Positions 12,786 through 21,390 of a stretch of DNA of 64,000 nt are shown piece after piece (position 1 is the stretch's first letter; the number at the start of each line of letters is the position of its first letter). The notes beneath the pieces were generated by a model. It was given only the letters and a program-made list of their open reading frames with translations, had not been told where the DNA came from and searched no databases. The DNA comes from Phoronis australis. Lineage: Eukaryota; Phoronida; Phoronidae. Where the stretch lies: positions 534,624 through 598,623 of the forward strand of contig NMRA01000109.1 in the NCBI GenBank assembly GCA_002633005.1, given 5' to 3'. The translations under genes were made by a program, and so were the position numbers.

Positions 12786-13110
12786 ATGGAAGAAACTGGA
12801 AATCTGAAGAAACAATTGTGTAATGTCGAGTTTCAATCGCGTCGTTCAAACCTTAGATTCGGAGGCATTCAAGAAAGCGACGAGAAGACCTGCAAAGAAC
12901 AGATGTGTTCTGCTTGGAAAAATGTTTTTTCGAACAAAGAGAAAAAAAAATCTGGTCGGGGCACAGAAATTTCAAGCAAAGAGACTTTTTGTGGACAAAG
13001 ATTTCCCTGGCTAATATCACAGAGGAGAAAGCAGCTCATCCCAATTTTGAAGGCTACAAAAACGTGTCCATCAGTGAAATCAGTTTTCCTAACCTGAGAC
13101 ACAATTCATA
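12786..13110 (+). pseudogene. LINE ORF1-like relic
   Basis: A coiled-coil-like start (NLKKQLCNVEFQSRRSNLRF, then GIQES) matches the style of L1-type ORF1 proteins, where an QSRRNNLR-like motif begins the RNA-binding region. The downstream parts typical of this family are split over frames: KFQAKRLFVDKDFP lies in the frame read from 12823, and SQRRKQLIPILKATK returns in the 12786 frame. At least two frameshifts are therefore needed and the copy is dead. No reverse transcriptase is nearby. Confidence 0.65.
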
Positions 13111-13299
13111 TCGATCGTAAGACGTATTATGTGGAAAATTCCCAATACATTCTAGCTTATTTGATTCGTCAGGTTGAAGAAACCCAGTGACTGAGTGTGA
13201 GTGTAGATTGTGTTTCTATGATTTCAGTAACTTCATTACTTTTTAGGCCGCAACAATAATGTGTTTGGTTTATTGCGTGTAATATCCTTACACAACTCT

Positions 13300-13435
13300 T
13301 CGCCCAGTGGCGGATCTACGTTTTCAGCAAGGGGGGGTTTAGGATTCCCGCCAAGGTCGAATCCTAGGCGCGTGGCGCCGTCAGCGGGGGGAGGTCGGGA
13401 GGGGGGTTTCCCCTCCCGTGTAAGATATTTTTTTG
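13300..13435. repeat. Dispersed element end: cagtggcggatctacg with G-run
   Basis: The sequence cagtggcggatctacg followed by a G run is found inverted at about 15655-15707 (C run followed by gtagatccgctactg). These look like ends of a short DNA-transposon-derived family common in invertebrate genomes. Here the block also contains a palindromic ggaggggggtttcccctcc. Confidence 0.5.
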
Positions 13436-14029
13436 TTTTTGTAGCCAAATAGTGAAATTTCCATGCATCCTGGTAAGTTTCTGGCACTTAACATGTCTCT
13501 GGAGTTTTTCTTAAGATAATTAAAAACCCTTCTCGATTTCGTCACATGAACTTGGCACATAAGTTTCGTGAAACCATATTGTGCACATCTGGGTATGAGT
13601 CACGCCACCAGCAAAAATTTTTGTTGGAACATCTGCTTACACACACCTTTTTTAGCATACGAAAAGTCGTATACGAAAAAGTGTGGTGTGTATACAGGGG
13701 TTTAGACAATTTCCAAATATTCAAGAGCATAATTAAGGAGCACCGACGGGGCGTAAAAACTTGAATATCAGATGATCGCGTAACAGCAGCCTCAAGTTGT
13801 TTAAGAACGAAGACCTGTACTGTTAGTCCGGAAATAAACATGTGTTCTGTCTCGTTACGAGAAAAACTGGCGAACGATGGTGCTCTCAACTCATAGTCTA
13901 TTATTAAAAGCGACAATAAATAATTAGGTATCACTTTATTAAGCTGAATCACGTTGACAACAATTGAAAAACGTCAAATCTATCAGGAAACAAATCATCT
14001 GAAAACAGTTTCACGAAACCAAAACATCC

Positions 14030-14340
14030 TGTGCACAGTGGTGAAAAGATACACTGGACTAGTTTGCAGAGGGACCAGATGTACACTGAGAGTACACAAA
14101 AAGCTGACCTGGTCCGTCACGAGACCAAGAGTACACCTGTGCTTATTATCCCTATAAAAATAGTCGATCTGTCGCGGGACCAAACAGTACTGGCTGAGAT
14201 AAATAGTTTTACAAAGCACACTTTGGTAAAAAAATCACAAGACTAGTTCGCCGAGGGACCAGAAGTACACTGAAACTCAACATCTACACAAATCAAGCTG
14301 GCCTGGTCCGTCGCGAGACCTAAAGTGTACTATGCAAAAA
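14030..14340. repeat. Duplicated unit with ggaccag/gtacact blocks and inverted partners
   Basis: The segment at about 14050-14130 (gactagtttgcagagggaccag ending in gtacactgaga) recurs at 14240-14330 as gactagttcgccgagggaccag-like sequence. Each is followed by an inverted ctggtccgtc-cgagacc block. The arrangement suggests two adjacent diverged copies of a hairpin-forming repeat. Confidence 0.55.
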
Positions 14341-14388
14341 ATTTTGAATTGAAAACTTCTCTCTAAAATTTTAATCCCCAGTGGTTAC

Positions 14389-14605
14389 TCATACGTTAGT
14401 CCTATCCTTCTGTTGTCTAGACTGCCGAGGAATTTGTATATCGGATCCAATGATTTGCTCGTCTTGGAACCATTCTACCCAGATATCTTCGATGTTTGTT
14501 CCCAACGCTTGCACTTCGTCAACTGCTGTGTCAATGAGCTTGTAAGCCTCTACAATGTCAGCATCTCGTTTCGCAGCTCAATTGACACTAAGACCCTTGA
14601 GGTTG
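14389..14605 (-). pseudogene. hAT-transposase / ZMYM1-like relic
   Basis: On the minus strand from about 14570 to the stop at 14391 the frame reads DIVEAYKLIDTAVDEVQALG, then IEDIWVEWFQDE, then IQIPRQSRQQKDRTNV. This is the pattern (helical segment, then PRxxxxQxxRxNV) seen in the middle of hAT-type transposases and the ZMYM1-like proteins derived from them. Just upstream the expected LQKRD-like stretch is interrupted by an in-frame TGA. Neither the upstream catalytic part nor the C-terminal dimerisation region was found, so this is a relic. Confidence 0.6.
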
Positions 14606-15639
14606 CCAAGTCCATTCAAAAGACTTACATGCGCAACTAAATTTGATCCGTTCATCATGGACTACTTCAAACCTTGACGAAGAATCCCAGGACCTATTTG
14701 CATCTCTTGCAATTTTCGAAATAAACGTCCCAATGTCTGAACGCTTGAAACCCGAAGTACTAATATCAAATAAATGCCCATGGGTATGAGCGTTTCATCG
14801 GGTGAGCCTTTCTGTGGAAATTCCCAGTATAGAAGACGGCAGTGTGCTTATTGCAGGTAGACAGACGGTAGGTGTTGAGGTCGGAACTAGGGCTCCTTAG
14901 GAGGCCTATTGAACATCACACGAGTCCCGCAAGACTTTGTTGTGAAAGAACAGCCTCCCCGCAATTTCTGGTACTGTACACTTTTCGCGAATGCGGTCAC
15001 TTTCTCAATGTGAGTGCCCTCTTGGTCATTCCTTGTATAGGCATAACTTGTTATAGAGTGAGTCTTCAAATGGACTCGCGACCAGACCACGGCGCCTGCC
15101 ACAATAGCAATTCTTCGGAAAAAGAATTTTTTTCAAAAATATTAAATGCACATGTACACAATATTACATGTACACTGTATGATATTGCGCAAGACGACTT
15201 TACTATACACCAGTTACAAACGTGTTGAGTGTAATAGAATGACACGGCATGACAGATGAGGTAAAAACGTTGCACGTCAATTCGCCTGAATATCAGAGTT
15301 GCGGCACCGCAGTATTTCCCCTAATCAAATCAAAATATATCTTAGAGTAAAGAAGCTAGTTACCTAAAGAAATCAGCTATAAAACTACTCTTTCAGCGGT
15401 GAATCCATCTAAAAGGCTTGGCTACTTCAGAAGTGTCGACGGAAGCGCGCGCACAATAAATCCCCGCGCGTTTTGCCGATGAGCCCCACAAAGACTCAGC
15501 AATTCACAATGCAAAAAATTATATTTTCAGAGTGAACCCCCCACTCAATTTTTTCCAAGTTGGTTTACTTGGGGTTTACACACGCTGGCGGTGCCGTTTT
15601 TGTTTTGCTGGAGACTTTTTTGTTTTTTTTTAATTTTTG

Positions 15640-15712
15640 GGTCCTGGTCCGAGGGGGGGGGCTTAAACCCCCTGAACCCCCCCCCGTAGATCCGCTACTG
15701 TCGCCGATGCTA
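15640..15712. repeat. Dispersed element end (inverted copy of the 13.3-kb end)
   Basis: A G run and a C run flank aaacccc-type sequence, and the block ends gtagatccgctactg, the reverse complement of the end seen at 13306. Both are probably termini of the same non-autonomous family. Confidence 0.5.
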
Positions 15713-16186
15713 TATCTGCGGTCACTTTATCACTTTTTGTTAGCTTAATTGTGCTATTGACTTGGCTTTGTAATAGACAGGCCTGTCTTTCCATTGTTTG
15801 CTTTAGACATCGGCCCACTACATGTACTTGTAAAGTTGACTGGTGTGGCCAGCATTCTATTCAGTTCAGTTTTCATTGTGCCTACAACTGATTTGCATAT
15901 CAACTCATTATGAATGCGGGTATCGTCTAAGCTGATGCCTATTGTGTATCAATGGCGTTGGTGACTACACTTCAGCCACAAGCTTTTTGTTTTCTTATGT
16001 ATTTTGAGTAGGATTTTTGTACATCGCACCAGGTATTCTAAATTGTGGACCCGAACGGATTGTTCCAAAAAGCCATCGAGCCCCTTTTCATATAGTCTGA
16101 CTGTGAGAGCTGCCGAGTCAGTCATTGTTCTACCTCGGCTGTGTTAAGTTCCGTCGTCGTTTGCTTTCATTTACTAGTCAGTCAAC

Positions 16187-17344
16187 ATGCCACACTGTTG
16201 CTGCGTACCGGAATGTACTAGTTATCGGCTCACGCGTGCTTTGGGAGTACCTTTCCATCGCTTTCCGATGGATGACACACTTCGCCGTACTTGGCTNTTT
16301 GGAGTACCTTTGCATCGCTTTCCGATGGATGACACACTTCGCCGTACTTGGCTCGTTCGTGTGAAGAACGCAGTGTTACCCGTCCACGCAACGTACAAAG
16401 CAGTGGAGAATTACCGTGTGTGTGGCAAGCACTTTCTGTCGTCCGATTACGAAAGGGATTTGTACGCTGAACTGATGAAGGTCCCTGGGAAACAACGCCT
16501 GAAGAAGGATGCCATTCCGTCTGTGTTGATTCCCGGCAGTGCCCCGTCGCCACCCCCGAGAAATGCGTTTTTGAAGCGAGAAGCCTCGCGAGCTGTGGCC
16601 AGTACAGTGACTGGAGCCAGTGGAGGAACTTCATCTACTGTCACCCGTGCCTCCGAACGTACCCCAGAGCGTGCAATTCCTGGAACCAGTAGTGATTCGC
16701 CCTGTGCTGTTTTTTCCAGCCCAGAGCCCCGGCTCTAAGCAGCCCTGCAGCGATATTGAGTAGTGGGAGTGATAACAGGCTCAGTTCGACACCCAGTGAA
16801 GAGGACAGTTCGTCGTCCAGTGAACAGATCGGTGAGCCAAACTTTGATAAGTTTATTGTGGACTTGTCTAAAGTGTTGGAGCTATTTAGAAGGTGCCAGG
16901 TGTGTGGCGAGGGAGTCACACGACACAATGTAAGCAGTTTGGGTGCTCAGGTCACCATCCAGTGGGAGTGTGTCACGGGACACTCTGGCAAGTGGGACAG
17001 TTGTTCCTCTGTCCGTGGTATGCCGGAGGTCCACTTAACCATGTCCAGTGGTGTGCTCTTCACTGGAAACACGTTTCAGTCGGTGAAGACAATGATGGAC
17101 TTTGGAAAAGTCAAGTTTTTTTTCGAAAACAACATTCAACAACATTCAGAATTCCTATTTAATACCAGTTGTCAATGACGCATACATGTCACAACATCTC
17201 GAGTTGGTGGCGGAATTCATGGAGAAGGAGAACTTGTCTGACTCACCAGGGCGGTCCGCCAAGTATACCACATACACTCTAATGGAGGAAGAGACCAAAA
17301 AGATAATTGATGTGGAACTCGGAACAGCACAAGCATTCAATTGA
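16187..17344 (+). pseudogene. THAP-domain Kolobok-like transposase, frameshifted and truncated
   Basis: The ATG at 16187 opens a THAP domain: MPHCCCVPEC, FPMDDTLRRTW, then YRVCGKHFLSSDY, giving the full C2CH set. An assembly duplication around the N at 16297 repeats part of the domain. The frame ends at 16738 by a small indel relative to copy 1. It continues from about 16756 with an acidic linker and a zinc-ribbon-like region (RRCQVCGEGVTR, QWECVTGHSGKW, VLFTGNTFQSVK). A third frame from about 17102 carries SSFFSKTTF, YLIPVVNDAY and DSPGRSAKYTTYTLMEE, a region I associate with Kolobok-type transposases. The gene then stops at the deletion near 17344. At least two frameshifts make it inactive. 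Confidence 0.75.
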
Positions 17345-17590
17345 GGTAGGCATAACAACGCACACAGTGCATTTGCACCAAGATGTGTCACCACGTCTGT
17401 CTTCAGTAGCCGCCTCGTTTCTCTCAACAGCTGCCTGTGCCTGTGTGTACTCTGCCTCGTTGTACTCGGGCTCAAACATGTACCCACCCACTGAATGTCC
17501 GTGAAAAAATTCCTCGTCACCACTGCTGTGAACAAGGTCTCCGTCACTCACACTACTGTCACTGTGATACGGGTCACCGACTCTAGCCAT
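17290..17590 (-). pseudogene. P2X7-like cysteine-rich domain ORF inside transposon copy 2
   Basis: On the minus strand from ATG 17590 the frame encodes an acidic stretch, then GGYMFEPEYNEAEY, then DTSWCKCTVCVVMPTSIECL followed by CC. The spacing W-C-x-C-x2-C-x2-M-P-T-x3-E-C-x-C-C is that of the zinc-binding module at the intracellular tail of P2X7 receptors and of free-standing invertebrate relatives. After the CC the frame runs into transposase sequence read backwards and ends, so the rest of the module is lost. It lies convergent to the transposase inside the element's borders. This suggests it is a second gene of the transposon rather than a host gene, although capture of a host exon cannot be excluded. 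Confidence 0.65.
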
Positions 17591-17964
17591 TTACAGCTTA
17601 CAACACACTAAACAATCCCTAAATCCAACGTAGTTGAGTTCTCTACTAACCTATCTTGCCGCAGAATAATTGCCGATGGAAAGTGGTAGCGACAATTGTT
17701 GAAAAACAGCACAAAACAAAAGTAGAATAGAGCAGATTCGCACGGTTAAGTCAACGCAAAACCAAGTGGCGGGAAACGCTTGCCTCCTAAAACGTCACTT
17801 CCGCAGTAGCGGACAAGTAATTAATAAAATTACGAAAAGCTGTAATTAAGTGGAAAATATGTCTACGATAACCAACCAACCTTATTTTAGGTCAAAATGA
17901 CATGGAAAAGGTTGCCTTCGCCTTTAACAAGACATTTAGCGTTCCTAATCTGACGTCATAGCAC

Positions 17965-18400
17965 CATGAACCGAATGAAGGTCGTGATTGGTTCAGCCGA
18001 AGTATTCAACGCCGTTAACTTCATTATGTTTAGTTTAAAGTAAGCAATCTCGGCTCGAACTATTTGCCACAGCATTGAACTTAAGTAATGAAACAAGATA
18101 AACATACCGACAAATACAAGAGTCTGTGATGACGGTGCTTTTAATCTTTTGTTTGGATGCAACAGCAAGCACCACAATTGCTGCGTGGAGTGTCCTGATA
18201 TCTCTGGAACTACTCTCGCATTCACTTGCCCCATATTAACAATCTACTTACCCTTAGAGGCAATCCGAACATCACTAGATATAACATTCTACCTCTTTAA
18301 TCGCACAATGCAGCCTAGCAATCCAAATAATTCTACTCTTCCAGCTCAGTTGTTCTGTTTACCTGTGATTTCTGTCTATTTTATTTATTGCCGCCTCTGC
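17965..18400. repeat. Dispersed repeat, second copy (first at 11075-11480)
   Basis: Same order of blocks as at 11.1 kb, in the same orientation, diverged. It begins only about 35 bp after the end of the Kolobok-like element. No coding potential that I trust. Confidence 0.55.
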
Positions 18401-19026
18401 ACTCTTTTATACCAGAAATTGTCTTCACTTTCTTCGCCAATACAATCAGAGAGCATTCCACTTCCACATCTTAAAGAAATCAATCCCCGCAGATTTTGGA
18501 AAATCCCATCGTTTTGTGGATCTTTAATCAACACTGCATCCACACATATCCACTTTTTTCCCAATATTGCAACTGAGTATCGTTTCGTTGTTGTTACGTT
18601 ACTGTGACGTAACAACTGATGAGCAATTCCTAGCATCATAGTTGTGTTTACTTTGGTTAGATGATTCGTGTAGATTCAGTGAACCCATCCAACACTAAAG
18701 AGACAAAAAATCAAGGTGTGTTGGAAGATCTGTGTAGACTTCGTCACAATCCGTGACAGAAAGTATTCATTATGGCTTTGGAAACTTTGGTACTCGATGT
18801 ATTTCGGTAAAGACAATGTCATTACGTTTCGAAAACCTCTTAAATCGGTAAATAAAACAACAAGAATGGATCAACTGAAATTTGAAATTTTCGGATGTAA
18901 CAACTTCCTTTATCAACAAAACAGAAATAAAGTAAAATCAAACACAAAATGACAATTGACATATAAGATATGGTGTAATGAAAATTTTTGCGTAAAAAAT
19001 TCAATGACATATTTTAAGAAGTTTTT

Positions 19027-19902
19027 ATGTTCAATCCATTAAATATTAACAAATTTCACCCTACTATAAAGTTCACTCATGACATTTCTCAAAATAAAGT
19101 CTCATTTTTAGATGTAACTGTCACTCATAATAATGATAAACTAGAAACTGACTTATTCTGTAAAGAAACTGACAAACACCAGTATCTGTCATATCACTCG
19201 TGTCATCCCTTTCATTGCAAGAAAAGCCTTCCATATAGCCTTGCCCTAAGAATTCGACGCATTTGTTCAGAAGAAACTTCCTTTAATAACCGNNNNNNNN
19301 NNNNNNNNNNNNNNNNNNNNNNNNNNNNNNNNNNNNNNNNNNNNNNNNNNNNNNNNNNNNNNNNNNNNNNNNNNNNNNNNNNNNNNNNNNNNNNNNNNNN
19401 NNNNNNNNNNNNNNNNNNNNNNNNNNNNNNNNNNNNNNNNNNNNNNNNNNNNNNNNNNNNNNNNNNNNNNNNNNNNNNNNNNNNNNNNNNNNNNNNNNNN
19501 NNNNNNNNNNNNNNNNNNNNNNNNNNNNNNNNNNNNNNNNNNNNNNNNNNNNNNNNNNNNNNNNNNNNNNNNNNNNNNNNNNNNNNNNNNNNNNNNNNNN
19601 NNNNNNNNNNNNNNNNNNNNNNNNNNNNNNNNNNNNNNNNNNNNNNNNNNNNNNNNNNNNNNNNNNNNNNNNNNNNNNNNNNNNNNNNNNNNNNNNNNNN
19701 NNNNNNNNNNNNNNNNNNNNNNNNNNNNNNNNNNNNNNNNNNNNNNNNNNNNNNNNNNNNNNNNNNNNNNNNNNNNNNNNNNNNNNNNNNNNNNNNNNNN
19801 NNNNNNNNNNNNNNNNNNNNNNNNNNNNNNNNNNNNNNNNNNNNNNNNATAGACAAACTGAATACAATAGAACCTCATGGATTGAACATAAAAACTTCTT
19901 AA
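19027..19902 (+). pseudogene. Penelope-like element reverse transcriptase fragment
   Basis: The readable part gives FHPTIKFTHDIS, then VSFLDVTVTHNNDKLETDLF, then CKETDKHQYLSYHSCHPFHC and SLPYSLALRIRRICSE. The FLDV box followed by the D-L-x-C-K-x-T-D-x-H-Q-Y-L and S-C-H-P stretch is characteristic of the C-terminal part of Penelope-like RTs (fingers/palm downstream region). The catalytic YADD part would lie upstream and is absent. The first codons (MFNPL) come from the inverted tail, not from a real start. A gap hides the endonuclease region, and the last readable codons (after 19849) run into the tail. 5'-truncated and dead. Confidence 0.85.
19293..19848. other. Assembly gap (556 N) inside the Penelope-like element
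   Basis: A run of unknown bases between the two arms of a near-identical inverted repeat, a typical place for assembly to fail. Confidence 0.99.
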
Positions 19903-20639
19903 AATATGTCATTGAATTTTTTACGCAAAAATGTATCATTTTCATTACACCATATCTTATATGTCAATTGTCATTTTGTGTTTGATTTTACTTTATTTCT
20001 GTTTTTGTTGATAAAGGAAGTTGTTACATCCGAAAATTTCAAATTTCAGTTGATCCATTCTTGTTGTTTTATTTACCGATTTATATTCTTCATTTCATGA
20101 AACAATAGTATCCTTGGGAGGATCTGGATCGCCTTATTTAGTTTCAGATATATTTTCTACGTTATTTGAAAACCTCTTCTAATGTAAAGGCATTTTCTTG
20201 AAATACGGTAAAGTGCTGAGACGTAGGGAGACAGTAGCGGAGATGGAACCTCCGCGACCCAACCCACACCATCTCCGCAACTATCACGTCAACAAATCAA
20301 ATAACACAAAGGTGCGTGAAGTCCGCCAAACTACTTGTGTGACGTTCCCCTCCTTTGGCGATGGTAGAAATGTCGATGGAACCACCGCGACCCTATACTC
20401 ACCTTTTACATCACTCTAAATGCTCACAAGAAAAACACGATTTGATAAGAATTTTGAAGGAAATATTGATAACAGGGCCGAGTTCCGTTGGCGTAAGAAT
20501 CTCGCGATGAAAACTAGAGTGATCCGAATAAGTGCATTTACATAGCAATACTGCACTTTATGGCGGACGGAAAATATGACCATCAATTTTAGGGCTATTA
20601 CAAATATCTGTACTTTGGACATTGGGGTACGCCCCTCGT

Positions 20640-20960
20640 GAAACCTTGAACATTGTACCCCACTTTCGCTCATTCACACACTTTTATCTATTTTAATTTT
20701 TTTGTGTGCAATGACAAACTAAAAAGATATATATAATATTCGAGAGATAATTACAGTGAGATGAGCATTCAGTCTTTGTCTCGATTTTTTCTGTTTTGTG
20801 ATGTTACCAGCTTGAACAATGTACTCAACATGAGCCCCATTACTGTCGCTCACTCAATCAGACTTTTTATCTGTTTTAATTTTTTGTGTGCAATGACGAA
20901 CTAGAAAGATAATATACATAATACTCGAGAGATATTTACACTGAGATGAACACACATTCA
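20640..20960. repeat. Two diverged tandem copies, about 170 bp each
   Basis: The block from ttttaattttttttgtgtgca through ctcgagagata and cagtgagatgagc at about 20690-20770 recurs at 20875-20950. Each copy is preceded by a cttgaacaatgtac / ccttgaacattgtacc block and a tcgctca-tca block. A direct duplication, function unknown. Confidence 0.6.
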
Positions 20961-21390
20961 CTCTTTACACTCACGATATACAATTCTCTAGCGAAACAAC
21001 CCGTTATATCAACAGACAGTATTCTTTGTTACCAGCAGTTAAACAATACGGACAAGGAGAATCTTATTGCCCATCAACAGCGACTTCAGTGTGATCACTA
21101 TCCATTTTTTACGCGCAAAAAACTCTTCTACCCAAATCATTGGTGATTCCAAATCATTGATGATTCTCGATGAAACGCAAGAAAATCGAATTTTGCATTC
21201 TTTTGGAGTCTAGAGTAATCCAGTAACGAGATTTAGGTAATAATAAACATTTTGGAAGGGCTGAAAAGTACTTGATATGATGAAAATTTTGAATGATTGT
21301 CTTATACACTTGTGACGAAGCCGCCAATGAAACAATGTACCGTTTTTAGTTGGCCCAAAACAACGAAAGGTAGAAGCATGATGACGTCAA

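Larger units (their letters stand above)
16092..17930 (+). mobile_element. THAP/Kolobok-like DNA transposon, longer internally deleted copy 2
   Basis: The left end (tatagtctgactgtgagagc, 16094 on) matches the internal part of the inverted repeats of the 6.3-kb copy. The right end at about 17745-17930 matches that copy's right end, including cttgcctcc-aaaacgtcacttcc and the tail gttgccttcgcctttaa. The outer part of the left repeat is missing, so this copy is truncated on the left. It carries about two thirds of a transposase gene on the plus strand and a cysteine-rich ORF on the minus strand that meet tail to tail near 17320-17345, apparently after an internal deletion. A ttaa at the extreme right end fits the TTAA target of Kolobok elements, but is not proof. 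Confidence 0.8.
18841..20083. repeat. ~200-bp inverted repeat flanking the Penelope-like fragment
   Basis: The left arm 18841-19039 and the right arm 19877-20083 are reverse complements, differing in what I can see by two small indels (an extra 7 bp and an extra A in the right arm). Such low divergence points to a recent event. The right arm is the natural 3' tail of the element. The left arm is an inverted copy of that tail placed directly in front of the truncated RT body. Confidence 0.85.

Noticed and set aside
14872-15228. 118-codon plus-strand frame
   Set aside because: No recognisable motif, and an equally open antisense frame. Left out as chance.
18149-18639. 152-codon plus-strand frame and its antisense partner
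   Set aside because: They overlap the dispersed repeat at 17965-18400 and show no domain.
19212-19945. Long minus-strand frames over the 19.3-19.8 kb gap
   Set aside because: Unknown bases only. The real coding signal there is the plus-strand Penelope-like RT.
20090-20130. Possible hammerhead ribozyme in the Penelope-like tail
   Set aside because: Penelope-like elements can carry one, but the conserved ctgatga ... gaaa core is not present here on either strand.
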